Virus record (IMG/VR): IMGVR_UViG_3300037140_000104
Span: 1-40,510 of that record
DNA: 40,510 bases
Direction: 5' to 3' (one strand)
Origin: a virus
Part shown: positions 1 to 8,780 of the stretch, in pieces
How the letters are laid out: each line of letters begins with the position of its first letter
Numbering within the stretch: position 1 is the stretch's first letter
The notes under the pieces: model-generated
What the model was told of the DNA's origin: nothing
Database searches by the model: none
Seen by the model: only the letters and a program-made list of their open reading frames with translations
Position numbers and translations under genes: made by a program

Positions 1-209
1 CGACAGCAGAGAAAGTCGAACAGCTAGTCCTGACCACGCCGTCCGCTCCGACAGCGACAGAAGCCGTCGCGGGTACCAACATACTTGTAACCGCAGCCAA
101 CGTTCAGAAGCTCCAGTCAGAAGCGAAAATCAAAGCCGAAAGCAACCTGGCGATTACCGAGTGGGGACTGACCACGGAGAAAATCCTCAAATCAACTACA
201 GGTACGCCT
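1..209. repeat. Terminal overlap, left copy (circular closure)
   Basis: Bases 1-209 match 40302-40510 in the same orientation over the full length. I found one mismatch: T at 82, C at 40383. The match ends exactly at both window ends, and the virion gene starting at 39947 stays open when 40510 is joined to 210. This is what an assembler produces from a circular or circularly permuted genome. It could instead be a true short terminal repeat. Confidence 0.93.
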
Positions 210-551
210 GCTACGGCCACGACAGCCAACACGCTGACCAAAGCCGCAGCCTGGACAGCATCTACGACAGCCGTCGCGGGACAGACCAAAAAAGTCCTGC
301 GCGCAGAAAAAACGGAAAAAGTGTTCGGGATCGTTACTTCCAACACGACGGGCGTCTGCACCATCAATGGCGGCGGCTCATCTACGTGGTACAAGGAAGC
401 TGACGGTACCGCTGGCACCACGCCAGAAGCAACAACGGCGTTTGACTTCCTGGCAGTCCTATTCGACCGCAGGAAATTCGAACCCATCAACGTTGAATCG
501 GGTAACGAAATCAGTTTCCCTTGGACGCTAGAACTGAAATCAGGCGGCTAA
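1..551 (+). CDS. Virion structural protein, C-terminal part (gene continues from 39947-40510)
   Basis: This is the 3' part of a gene that starts at 39947 and crosses the contig join. The frame has codons starting at base 3 (residue 120) and ends with TAA at 549-551. The joined protein is about 301 residues. Its middle reads WTKYHSWGIGTTAE and it ends with a stretch containing GTLLDR-like FDRRKFEPINVESG and FPWTLELKSG. From memory this pattern occurs in phage virion proteins encoded next to the capsid gene, but I cannot name the family. It lies between the major capsid gene and the fibre, 28 bases before the fibre start, so a head decoration or neck-fibre role is likely. The T/C difference at base 82 changes an Ile codon (ATA) here to Thr (ACA) in the other copy. 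Confidence 0.8.
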   Translation, partial: TAEKVEQLVLTTPSAPTATEAVAGTNILVTAANVQKLQSEAKIKAESNLAITEWGLTTEKILKSTTGTPATATTANTLTKAAAWTASTTAVAGQTKKVLRAEKTEKVFGIVTSNTTGVCTINGGGSSTWYKEADGTAGTTPEATTAFDFLAVLFDRRKFEPINVESGNEISFPWTLELKSGG

Positions 552-579
552 ATCTGCTCCTGACGTGAAGGAGTAAGAC

Positions 580-3500
580 ATGGCCACAAGAACACTGTAC
601 TGGAACGAAGCCACTGCTGGCAAATGGAGTGAAGCGGCCAAGTGGCGCGAAGGTTCCCCTGCCGGGGCGGAAAATACGCTCAAAACGGTACCCACCGCCG
701 AAGATGACGTGATTCTCGGTGAAAAATCGAACAGTCTCGAAATCGCCGCCGAAGCTAAATGCCGTTCGCTGAACGCTGAAAAATACGCCAAAACGCTCAC
801 GATAGCTGCTTCTCAGAAAGTCAAAATCGGCTTCAGCACAGGGAATGCCGGGATGGCTCTCAAACTTGGTGCGTCAATGACGCTGACCAATGGGGCGTCG
901 GCGGTGATCGAATTCATTTCTACTGTTGCTGAAGTCGTCAAAGTCACTACGGCTGGCAAGACCATGCCAAAGATGGTGTTTGGTACGGAAGCAACTGTCG
1001 GTAAATACCAACTCGCGGACAAATGCACCTGCGAAGGAATGATCCAGGTCAACGCCTCAGGAGAATTCAAAACCGGCAACCAGGAAATGGTCTGCGCGGA
1101 ATTCAAAGAGAGCAGCGTCGAAAGAGGTACGACCGTCGCCTTCGGCAGCAGCGTTGTGAAAATCACGGGCAAAAAAGGCACAGTCTTCGAGACCGAAGGT
1201 TCCAAAACTACCTTCAAAGCCGAAACCTCAACCATTGAATTCACGGGAACCGGCACGGAAGCAAAGAAAATCAGCGTAGGCGGTTCGAGCTTTACACTCA
1301 ACAACGTCACAATCGCTGCCGAAGCCGTTGAATTCATTACCGTACCGGCTATCGCCACGCTCACCTTGAACACGGCTGGCTTTGCGAACGCGACGAAGTT
1401 CAAAGAAGCCACCATTACTACTGTCACAGCGCTCGTTACGAACGGCAAAGCGGCATCGCTCGTCAAGATGGAATCTACGGTCGCTGGCAAAGCCTGGAAA
1501 CTGAAAGTTGCCTCGGGCACGGTCGCTGTCGAATACGTCTCACTGAAAGACTCGGCGGCAGAAGGCGGAGCCACCTTCCAAGACATCAACGGCAAAGAAG
1601 AAACGGGCAACTCAGGCTGGACATTTGAAACGGCCTCCGAATACACGGCTTCAGTGAAAGGCGGCAAATGGTCTGAAACGGCGGCTTGGACAGGCCGCAA
1701 AGTTCCGGCAGCAGCAAATGACGTGATCCTTGCTGCGACATCTGGCTCCATCGAAGTGGCCGCTGAAGCCCAATGTCGGTCCCTCGACGCGGCGAACTAC
1801 GCCAAAACGCTGACGCTCGCGGCGAAACAAGAGATCACCATTGGCACCACAACGAGCAACGCTGGTCTATGCCTGAAACTGGGCAAAGCGATGACCCTAA
1901 CGTTCACGGGCTCGGAATGCCGTTTCTTGTTCGTCTCGTCTTCCAAAGCAACCGAACAAATCACGCTCGCTGGAAAGAACGTCAAAGGTGGCCTCACCTT
2001 CGAAAACACGAACGGTGTGTGGCGGTTCGAAGACAAAGTGGAAGCGAACTATCTGTTCGTCTGGTCGTCCGAAGACTTGCAACTGAACGGCCAAGAATTC
2101 ATCCTCGAAAATTTCGAAGTCAATGGCGAAAACACCAAGACCATTTCGATGGGGTCGAGCAAAGTCAATCTCAACACCGCAAACAGCCACTTTGAATTGG
2201 AAGGATCGGGTCTTTACACCTTCAACGCCGGAACATCTACTATCGAATTCACCGGGCCAGGTGAATTCGAAAAGATACTCTATTGCAATCGACCTACGAC
2301 TTTCAACGTTGTCACGTCTACACATGGCTATCTCGTATTCTACGTGTCTTGTACAATTGCCACCCTCAATCTGAACACTGCTGGCAATACCGGAGCGACG
2401 AAAGTTGAAGAAGGTCGCACTGTTACTATTACGAATGCCATCAAAACGAACGGCAAATCAGGCAGCCTAGTCAAGCTTGAATCACGCGAACCGGGCAAAC
2501 CGTGGAAACTCAGCAAAGCATCTGGTGTCGTTGGCCTCAACTGGCTCTCGTTGCAAGATTCAACTGCGGAAGGTGGCGCTGAATGGTATGCGGGCAACGA
2601 ATCAACCGATGTTTCTGGCAACTCTGGCTGGAAATTCGAAATGGCCACATTCAAAGAAGCCCTCACGGCCAAACTCGAACCGGCAGGGAAAGTTACCAAA
2701 GCGTTCAGTATCGCAAAGAAACTGACGGCGGCACTTGAATCGGTTGGGAAATTGCCGCGCAACATGCTGCATGGTCTTGCGGCGAAACTGGAATCGAAAG
2801 GCACGTTTCCTCGCAACATTCGCCGAGCGCTGACTGCCACAATCGAATCCAAAGGTTCTCTCACCAAGGGCTTCGCGATAGCTAAGAAATTGACGGCGAG
2901 CCTGGAATCAAAAGCCGCGCTTCAACGGAACGTGTTGCATCGGGCGCAAGCCATCCTCGAATCTGCTGGATCGATGGTACCGAAACCAGGTACCGTTATC
3001 CACGCAATAGCTGCGAGCCTCTCATTCGCAGGAGCGTTGCCCCGTAACACAGTCCATGGTCTGAAAGCGACCCTGGAATCCAAAGGTGCTTTGCCTCGCA
3101 ACACCCTTCACGCCCTCTCGGCGAAACTTGAAGCGGCGGGACAGCTTCCGAAGAGCGTGGTTCACGGACTCAAAGCCACTCTGTTCAACACTGGTATCAA
3201 TGGCCCGACGACCCTTCTCGACAGTTTCAACCGCGCCAATGAAGAACCTCTGTCAGGCGCATGGAGCTTGATTGCCGGTGGAGTGATCACTGGAGCGGTC
3301 ATCGGCAAAGCCTACGGCGAGCCGGTCCTTCACGTCGATCAGGCGTACTGGAACGCGACGCAATACCGCGAACCCGTCGTATCGGCTGAAGTTACAGCGC
3401 TTCCGGGCGAATCCGCAAAGTATCCGATCCTCTGGGCTTGTCTCCAGAATCCAACGGTCGAAGCTCAGAAGAACGGTTATCGTCTGCGCCTGCTCGAACA

Positions 3501-4464
3501 GGCAGAAGCGGGCAAATTCGAATGGAAAGTGGATCGCTTCGATCTTGGGGTAGCCACGCAGGTAATGGCAAAATCATCGGTGGCTACGGCAATCGGAGAT
3601 CGCATTGCTCTCTCTGTGTCCAACGGCAAAGTGGCTATGAACCATAAAGTTGGGGCTGGAGCCTGGACTGTTGTCAAAGAAGAAGCTGACTCCAAATACG
3701 CCAAGGGCTACGTCGGCATCGGTACATTCGGTACCGGAACTCGACTAACCAACTTTGAAGTGGGCTTCAATGCTCTCGTCAATCTCGAACGTAACGTCCT
3801 TCACGGACTATTGGGCGCGTTGAGCTTCGTCGGGGCAGTCGTTCCGTCGCCGATCAAGAACTTCGCAGCGGTCCTCGCGTTCCAAGGCACATTGCCGAGA
3901 TCAGTCTCGCGCGGCCTCAAAGCCACAATGACGTTTGCAGGGAAACTACCGCGAACGGTTACACGCACGCTAGCGGCCTCTCTCGCGCCTGAAGCCAAAC
4001 TTGGGCGATCCATCGCTCTAAAGCTCGAAGGGGCTTTGGACACCGCTGGCGCGCTTCCACGGAGCATTCTGCACGGTCTACAGGCGAGCCTCGAATCAGC
4101 GGGCTCTCACGACTGGAACTTCGTCGTGCATCTCAAAGCGGCTCTGTCGTTCGCTGGAACCCTACCGCGCAATGTGAGTGTGGTGTTGAAAGCGACCTTG
4201 ATGCCAATCGGAAGAACCCGTCGCAATGTGACGAAGGCTCTTCGCGGGTCAATCTCGTTCATAGGCTCCGTTGCTGGTAAACGACCGCCGATCAAACGGA
4301 TTGGTCGCGGTGGCGTTGCCATCCTCGGAAGCATCGTAAGGATGGCAAGCAACGGGTCTGTCCGCAGATCAACGCCTGAGGAGGATACGCCCGGAGTCCG
4401 TAGCGCCGGATCGATTCGTCGTACCGGACAACCCGACCGCCCCAACAAACTGAACGAGGATTAG
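580..4464 (+). CDS. Large modular tail fibre or receptor-binding protein
   Basis: The protein has 1294 residues and is the largest in the genome. Residues 1-110 and about 350-470 are two copies of one module: a GKWSE..aW start, a P-AA-DVIL turn, then EVAAEAQCRSL, resembling G8-type beta domains. Each is followed by beta-rich sequence with recurring STIEFTG and LNTAG motifs. Residues about 690-870 and 1067-1250 are tandem repeats of 18-20 residues, with consensus L-A-LESKG-LPRN--HGL. Between the two repeat blocks, residues about 875-1065 look like a concanavalin-type lectin fold (DSFNRANE, YRLRLLE, GYVGIGT). The C-terminus is basic and disordered. An SD GAAGGAG precedes the ATG. Host receptor binding is inferred from size, repeats and position next to the connector genes. 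Confidence 0.8.
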   Translation: MATRTLYWNEATAGKWSEAAKWREGSPAGAENTLKTVPTAEDDVILGEKSNSLEIAAEAKCRSLNAEKYAKTLTIAASQKVKIGFSTGNAGMALKLGASMTLTNGASAVIEFISTVAEVVKVTTAGKTMPKMVFGTEATVGKYQLADKCTCEGMIQVNASGEFKTGNQEMVCAEFKESSVERGTTVAFGSSVVKITGKKGTVFETEGSKTTFKAETSTIEFTGTGTEAKKISVGGSSFTLNNVTIAAEAVEFITVPAIATLTLNTAGFANATKFKEATITTVTALVTNGKAASLVKMESTVAGKAWKLKVASGTVAVEYVSLKDSAAEGGATFQDINGKEETGNSGWTFETASEYTASVKGGKWSETAAWTGRKVPAAANDVILAATSGSIEVAAEAQCRSLDAANYAKTLTLAAKQEITIGTTTSNAGLCLKLGKAMTLTFTGSECRFLFVSSSKATEQITLAGKNVKGGLTFENTNGVWRFEDKVEANYLFVWSSEDLQLNGQEFILENFEVNGENTKTISMGSSKVNLNTANSHFELEGSGLYTFNAGTSTIEFTGPGEFEKILYCNRPTTFNVVTSTHGYLVFYVSCTIATLNLNTAGNTGATKVEEGRTVTITNAIKTNGKSGSLVKLESREPGKPWKLSKASGVVGLNWLSLQDSTAEGGAEWYAGNESTDVSGNSGWKFEMATFKEALTAKLEPAGKVTKAFSIAKKLTAALESVGKLPRNMLHGLAAKLESKGTFPRNIRRALTATIESKGSLTKGFAIAKKLTASLESKAALQRNVLHRAQAILESAGSMVPKPGTVIHAIAASLSFAGALPRNTVHGLKATLESKGALPRNTLHALSAKLEAAGQLPKSVVHGLKATLFNTGINGPTTLLDSFNRANEEPLSGAWSLIAGGVITGAVIGKAYGEPVLHVDQAYWNATQYREPVVSAEVTALPGESAKYPILWACLQNPTVEAQKNGYRLRLLEQAEAGKFEWKVDRFDLGVATQVMAKSSVATAIGDRIALSVSNGKVAMNHKVGAGAWTVVKEEADSKYAKGYVGIGTFGTGTRLTNFEVGFNALVNLERNVLHGLLGALSFVGAVVPSPIKNFAAVLAFQGTLPRSVSRGLKATMTFAGKLPRTVTRTLAASLAPEAKLGRSIALKLEGALDTAGALPRSILHGLQASLESAGSHDWNFVVHLKAALSFAGTLPRNVSVVLKATLMPIGRTRRNVTKALRGSISFIGSVAGKRPPIKRIGRGGVAILGSIVRMASNGSVRRSTPEEDTPGVRSAGSIRRTGQPDRPNKLNED

Positions 4465-4465
4465 C

Positions 4466-5377
4466 ATGGCATACGTTGTCAACTTCATCGGCATCTTGCC
4501 GCCCCCAAGGTACGACTCTCTCCCGTGGACTAAGGCACTCGTTTACGAATGCGCCACAGAAGAAGGCGAATTCAAACTGATCGCCACTATCGAACTCGCC
4601 ACATTGCCAGGCGGGTTGGACACGGAACCAGAAGAGCCAAAATATCGTGATCTCACGATCAACAACGCCGTTCTACAGGAAGGCTGGTACATCTTCATCT
4701 TTGAAGATGCTGCCAAAAACGAAAGCGCGAAGACCAAAGCGATCCAGAACGCCGTATCGGTTGAAAGCTCGATTAGACCCTCGCTTGAAGACCTCGGAGC
4801 GCTCTTGCGAGTACGCACAACGGTTGAGGGAAGCGCCGGGATTGAGCTTGGCACCTTCAACAACAAAACTCGTCCAACGGCTGCTGAGGCTCAGTATCTC
4901 ATTGACCAGGCTGTCAACCAGACGCTTCTAACGACCGGGCCAGACATTCAGTCGCAGTTCTGGCAGCAGACGAAGACCGTGATCCTGTACCTGACTGCCC
5001 AGCTAGTCGAGCTTTCGTTTTACAAGAACGAGATCGACAAAGGCATTTCAGCCTACCCGGCATACGAGAAGATGTACGAAGCCGCAATCGATGGGCTAAT
5101 CAACTCGATCCAAGGTAACACGGCAGCGAGTCCCACACAGAGCTTCTTCACTGTTCCGATCATCACGAGTAGCCAAGCTCGTTTCAAAGCCCTCACTCAA
5201 GCGGTTGACCCTGCGACAGGTAGGTTGGACCCCGAAAAGCTCCCCGCAGATATGGATTGGCCTCTTGGCCCAGGTGGCTTGCCGAAATACTTCTACGAAG
5301 CAGTGAACAGTTGGCCAAACGCACTCGACTTCGGTGGCTGGTGGTACAACTCAGACAGCTTCCTTGACCAGTATTAG
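4466..5377 (+). CDS. Probable head-tail connector protein with N-terminal FN3-like domain
   Basis: The product has 303 residues. Residues 1-95 look like a fibronectin-III-type beta domain (PWTKALVYEC, GWYIFIFEDAAKNES). The rest is mostly helical and contains PSLEDLGALLRVRT followed by ELGTFNNKTRPTAAEAQYLI. That pattern resembles gp6-type head-completion or connector proteins of actinobacteriophages. The C-terminus is aromatic (FGGWWYNSDSFLDQY). The gene starts one base after the fibre stop and is followed after nine bases by a gp10-like gene, the usual position for connectors. The family match is by eye; the FN3 part would be an added surface decoration. Confidence 0.62.
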   Translation: MAYVVNFIGILPPPRYDSLPWTKALVYECATEEGEFKLIATIELATLPGGLDTEPEEPKYRDLTINNAVLQEGWYIFIFEDAAKNESAKTKAIQNAVSVESSIRPSLEDLGALLRVRTTVEGSAGIELGTFNNKTRPTAAEAQYLIDQAVNQTLLTTGPDIQSQFWQQTKTVILYLTAQLVELSFYKNEIDKGISAYPAYEKMYEAAIDGLINSIQGNTAASPTQSFFTVPIITSSQARFKALTQAVDPATGRLDPEKLPADMDWPLGPGGLPKYFYEAVNSWPNALDFGGWWYNSDSFLDQY

Positions 5378-5386
5378 GAGGTCGCC

Positions 5387-5863
5387 ATGACCGTAAACAT
5401 GGGAATCCATGTGGATTCGCTAGATGTCGAGGCCATGATTGACCGCGAGGTAGAGAAGCTATCGAAAGTCGATGAGGCTCTTGCTGAGGTTGGCGTCAAC
5501 ATCCTCAGGTACAACGAGGAGCGTTGGGGTAAGGGCTGGAAGCCTGAGTCCGAAAGCAGGGCCGTCCAGAAGCAAGGTGGCGAAGTCGGAGTCGTCTCGG
5601 GAAGGATGAAGGACGCTGCGACACGTCCGGGCGCTCCAGGCCAAGTACACGAGATTGCAGATGGCCGACTCCTTCTCGGATTCGACAGAACACTCTTCTA
5701 CGGACGCTTCTTCGCCAAAGGCACAAAGTCCCACGGCGTTCGCGGTGGAGGCAAGTCCTCTCCTGGTCAGCCTAAACGATCAGTGATGCGTCTCACCCCC
5801 ACGGTTCGCAAGGCGATTCAAGAGACGCTGAAAAAGAAGCTAATGCCTGGAGAGCACTTGTAA
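5387..5863 (+). CDS. Tail completion / virion morphogenesis protein (HK97 gp10- or Mu gpG-like)
   Basis: The product has 158 residues. The N-terminal helix (VEAMIDREVEKLSKVDEALAEVG) leads to a RYNEERWGKGWKPES segment. The second half has FDRTLFYGRFFAKGTKSHGV, then a basic loop ending in QPKRSVMRLTP and a final helix. Short helix, beta core and the FYGRFF..GT followed by P-R form the pattern of phage virion morphogenesis and gp10-like tail-completion proteins at the head-tail joint. TAGGAGG overlaps the upstream stop and serves as SD. Its own stop, TAA at 5861-5863, once probably overlapped the start of the next virion gene; an endonuclease gene now separates them. Confidence 0.72.
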   Translation: MTVNMGIHVDSLDVEAMIDREVEKLSKVDEALAEVGVNILRYNEERWGKGWKPESESRAVQKQGGEVGVVSGRMKDAATRPGAPGQVHEIADGRLLLGFDRTLFYGRFFAKGTKSHGVRGGGKSSPGQPKRSVMRLTPTVRKAIQETLKKKLMPGEHL

Positions 5864-6281
5864 TGTCAATTGCTGTCAAGGGCCTTGTGGCAGCGTCCAC
5901 ATAGCTCAGCCCAATCTTCGCGGTTGCGGGTATAGACGTGACCAAGGCAGGCATATTCGGTTCGCTTATTGGTGCATCTACAAACGTCGCAGACGCCAGT
6001 GCGCGGAAACCTAGTGTTGATCCAGTAGTGAATAGCCCCGTAGCTATCGGCATGAATTTTGTCTAGCTGGGCCTCTTTCGCCCGTTGACGCTGTAGACAG
6101 CCGCAGGACTGAGTGTGGCCTTGGCGCAACTTCTTTCCTTCGACCGTCACCCTTTTACCACAGTCGCAGAGACAAAGCCATTGAGCCCGGCCATCTCGAC
6201 TGTTTGTGGCTCGGTCAATAACGGCGAGCCGTCCAAATCTTGACTGAGTGAGGTCGATTACCAACATGATATCCACTAATG
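5861..6281. mobile_element. Endonuclease insertion flanked by TAATG direct repeats
   Basis: TAATG occurs at 5861-5865, where it contains the stop of the gp10-like gene, and at 6277-6281, where it contains the start of the next virion gene. The 411 bases between are exactly the reverse-strand reading frame from GTG (6276) to TGA (5866). Removing 5866-6281 restores a TAATG stop-start overlap with GGAGAG eight bases upstream, the arrangement seen elsewhere here (for example at 34667-34671). This reads as a recent homing-endonuclease insertion at a stop-start junction. Five-base repeats can arise by chance, and no empty-site relative is available to compare. Confidence 0.6.
5866..6276 (-). CDS. 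HNH-like homing endonuclease with N-terminal zinc domain
   Basis: This 136-residue gene runs antisense within the structural operon. The N-terminus DLTQSRFGRLAVIDRA, then CLCDCGKRV and SCGCL, is the small zinc domain common in phage homing endonucleases and shared with the proteins at 28403 and 30071. The C-terminal half is different: CDVCRC, GHVYTRNREDWAELC and CGRCHKALD, a histidine and paired-cysteine pattern fitting a degenerate HNH nuclease. A GTG at 6276 gives the longest frame; ATG at 6267 (MLVIDLTQS) fits the family start equally well. No clear SD is visible. A role in copying itself into uninfected alleles is inferred from the family. Confidence 0.72.
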   Translation of the reverse strand: MDIMLVIDLTQSRFGRLAVIDRATNSRDGRAQWLCLCDCGKRVTVEGKKLRQGHTQSCGCLQRQRAKEAQLDKIHADSYGAIHYWINTRFPRTGVCDVCRCTNKRTEYACLGHVYTRNREDWAELCGRCHKALDSN

Positions 6282-6953
6282 ATAGCGCGCTTCATGCCAG
6301 AATCTAGCGCCTTTACTCAGTTTGGTCCCGTAGTAGCGCCTCCTCAGGTCGAACGGGCCATCGAAGCGGTAGCCAAAGAATGGCTTCCCACATACGTCAA
6401 CGTCGTTCGCTCTAGCGAAGGTCTGAATCTGACCGAACCGTTCAAGTACCCGCAATCTTGGCAGAACTCATTCGACTTCAAGAACTACGCCGAGTGGAAC
6501 TTGCCATCGTTCATCTGCGTGTGCTCTGGTACTCCGAAAGGATACGAGCGCGGCGAAGGTGGAGAGATCGGAGCTTGGTTCGCCTGGGAATGCGCCGTCT
6601 TGCTTGAGGACACCAAAGAACAGAGCGCTCGCCGAGTCGCCGGAATGTACGCGACAGCCATCGCCTTGATGCTTGAGCAACGAGGATCACTCAACAAACT
6701 TGCCTCAGACACCCTTACCCACAAGATTGAAACGAAGCTACCAGTCGCACAAACACGAAGCTTGGTGCTTGGTCATGTTACTGGTGAATCCTTCATCAAC
6801 AACATCATGAACAAGTACGACGGTCCTCCGATTGGCACATTCCCTGGAGAAATTCCGGGCACGCCGTTCGAAGAACCGACTGAACCATATCCACCTTTGG
6901 TGGAAGTCGAGACGGTCGATACAGAAGTCATCGGCCTCCCGCTCGAAGAGTAG
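6279..6953 (+). CDS. Tail terminator or neck protein (probable)
   Basis: The product has 224 residues: a mixed alpha/beta body (AIEAVAKEWLPTYVNVVR, FICVCSGTPKGYERGEGG, WFAWECAVLLEDTKEQSARRV) and an acidic, proline-rich tail (EIPGTPFEEPTEPYPPL). I do not recognise a named family with certainty. Its place between a gp10-like gene and the tail sheath is where tail terminator and neck proteins sit, and the FAWECAVLLED-type strand followed by a helix suits such folds. No SD precedes either possible ATG (6279 or 6294). The likely ancestral SD, GGAGAG near 5850, is now separated from the start by the reverse-strand endonuclease gene. Confidence 0.6.
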   Translation: MIARFMPESSAFTQFGPVVAPPQVERAIEAVAKEWLPTYVNVVRSSEGLNLTEPFKYPQSWQNSFDFKNYAEWNLPSFICVCSGTPKGYERGEGGEIGAWFAWECAVLLEDTKEQSARRVAGMYATAIALMLEQRGSLNKLASDTLTHKIETKLPVAQTRSLVLGHVTGESFINNIMNKYDGPPIGTFPGEIPGTPFEEPTEPYPPLVEVETVDTEVIGLPLEE

Positions 6954-6999
6954 TAACCAACACAACAATCCCGCCGTAACCCGGCATAGGAGAACAAAC

Positions 7000-8778
7000 A
7001 TGCCACGCCTTGGCGTCGAAACAACCTCAAGAAGTGCTCCGCCAGCGAGCGGGAATTTCACAACCACAGACACAGCATTCTTGGTCGGGCTAACCGATCA
7101 GGGACTTGCAAACACGTCCGTGGAAATCAACTCCATCGGTGCATTCGAATCGGCCTTTGGTGCTCGTTCGACTACGAACCAAACCCTCTACGATTCCGTA
7201 GACGTTGCCCTCCGCGAGGGGCTAGGCCGCGTGTACGCATCCAGGGTCGTTGGTCCGACTCCGGTCAATGCATCGGTCAAACTGTATGACTCGGTAGGCA
7301 CCGAAACACTCACGCTTACGGCCAAGTATCCGGGCGCGTACGCTAACGGCTTTACGGTCGTTGTCGCAACCGAATCGAGCAACTTCGCTCTCACGATCAA
7401 GAACGGCCTCAATGAAGTCGTTGAGAAAAAGACCGGGATCGCGTCGGCTGCTGCTGCGGCTGCCCTTACCTGGTCAACCGTTACGGTTACTCGCACGGGT
7501 GCCGGAACCAACCCGGTTCCGCAGGAACTCACGACGCCAACGGAAGTTGTCTCTGAAGCGCCGTCTGCCGGTGGTGCTTTGACCAAATCAACCAAATACT
7601 ACTACCAGGTGGTTGCTGAAGATGACACGGGAGCTACGCTTCCGTCTGCCGAGACGGCGGAACAGAAAACTGGTGCAGGTACAGAACTCACGATCAAACT
7701 GAAATGGAAAGCGGTTACTGGTGCTCTCAAATACACCATCTATCGTGCAACCGAAGCTGGTAAAGAGGTCAAATACGCGACTTCAACAGAAAACAAATAC
7801 ACCGATGCTGGTGGAGGTTCTGAAGAAGTGGGCAAAGTCGTTCCTACGGCTAACACTACGGCAGCTACCTTGGCGAACGGAACAGACAACCGCGCGGCTA
7901 TCACAGCCGGTGCTGAAACCACGAAATGCTACGAAGCCGCTCTCAACGGGTTCAATGCAAATCTTGGCTCAGGCCAGGTTGCTGCTCCGGGTCAGAACAA
8001 CCTCGAAGTCTGGACGGTTCTGACCACGCACGCAAACGCCAACAACCGAATCGCATTCTACGACCTCGGCGGCGGAAAAACCGAAGCCGAATACAAGTCA
8101 TCGCTGGCGGAAATCGCTGCACTGGCAAACGTCAGTGAAGGTGGAGCATTCATCGGGAACCTCAAAGCTCCTGGTGTCACGGCAGGCACAGAACGCACGA
8201 TTCCTGGTTCTGCTGTCGCATGCGCCCTCGCGGCCCGTGGCGACGAGACTGGTTCGCCGAACGTGGCTCCGTGTGGTCTGAACTACCCACTCGTGTACTG
8301 CACGGGCGTAGACACCGACCCAAGCGCCGTCGAGCGCGAAACCCTGTTCAACCTTGGGGGCAACAGCTTCCACTTCGAATATGGCGTTCTCGCTCTATAC
8401 GGATGGCAGACTCCAGTTCCTTCAACAACGAGTGAAGTTTACAACCAGCTAAACCACTCGCGTACACGCATGGCGATTCGCGCGCAGTCGAAGTTGATTG
8501 GGGCTCACTACCAGTTCGAAGACGTTGATGGTCGAGGAACGCTGTTCTCAGCATTCCGCACGACCCTCAACAGCATGCTCAACGAACTGTGGAAGGCAAA
8601 CGCTCTGTACGGGCTAACGCCTGCTGAAGCGTATGTCGTGAACGTTGGTCCGACAGTGAATACACCGACGACCATCGCAAAACAGGAACTCAAGGCAATC
8701 GTGGAAGTTCGGTACTCGCCATATGTGTCGTTCGTTCAGATTGAACTCGTTTCCGTACCCACAAACCAAGTGGTATAG
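7000..8778 (+). CDS. Contractile tail sheath protein with inserted FN3-like domain
   Basis: The product has 592 residues. The N-terminus (VGLTDQG, SIGAFESAFGARS, TLYDSVDVALREGLGRVYASRVVG, YPGAYANGFTV) is typical of tail sheath proteins. So is the C-terminal region (NQLNHSRTRMAIRAQSKL, FRTTLNSMLNELWKANALYG, EVRYSPYVSFVQIEL). Residues about 178-290 hold an inserted module with STKYYYQVVAED and ALKYTIYRATEAG, an FN3-like fold not needed for sheath function and probably displayed on the tail surface. AGGAGA lies seven bases before the ATG. The gene is followed, after an endonuclease gene, by the tail tube gene, the standard order in myoviruses. Confidence 0.9.
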   Translation: MPRLGVETTSRSAPPASGNFTTTDTAFLVGLTDQGLANTSVEINSIGAFESAFGARSTTNQTLYDSVDVALREGLGRVYASRVVGPTPVNASVKLYDSVGTETLTLTAKYPGAYANGFTVVVATESSNFALTIKNGLNEVVEKKTGIASAAAAAALTWSTVTVTRTGAGTNPVPQELTTPTEVVSEAPSAGGALTKSTKYYYQVVAEDDTGATLPSAETAEQKTGAGTELTIKLKWKAVTGALKYTIYRATEAGKEVKYATSTENKYTDAGGGSEEVGKVVPTANTTAATLANGTDNRAAITAGAETTKCYEAALNGFNANLGSGQVAAPGQNNLEVWTVLTTHANANNRIAFYDLGGGKTEAEYKSSLAEIAALANVSEGGAFIGNLKAPGVTAGTERTIPGSAVACALAARGDETGSPNVAPCGLNYPLVYCTGVDTDPSAVERETLFNLGGNSFHFEYGVLALYGWQTPVPSTTSEVYNQLNHSRTRMAIRAQSKLIGAHYQFEDVDGRGTLFSAFRTTLNSMLNELWKANALYGLTPAEAYVVNVGPTVNTPTTIAKQELKAIVEVRYSPYVSFVQIELVSVPTNQVV

Positions 8779-8780
8779 GT

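Noticed and set aside
813-1751. A 312-codon open frame on the reverse strand over the fibre gene, with others at 1897-2325 and 2340-2867.
   Set aside because: They lie antisense to a protein with clear repeats and domains, have no SD or neighbours on that strand, and read as low-complexity Ser/Val/Ala sequence. They follow from codon bias in the fibre gene.
6832-6999. Upstream extension of the tail sheath frame to 6832.
   Set aside because: It overlaps the previous virion gene, has no SD and is basic and unstructured; ATG 7000 has AGGAGA at proper distance and a family-like start.
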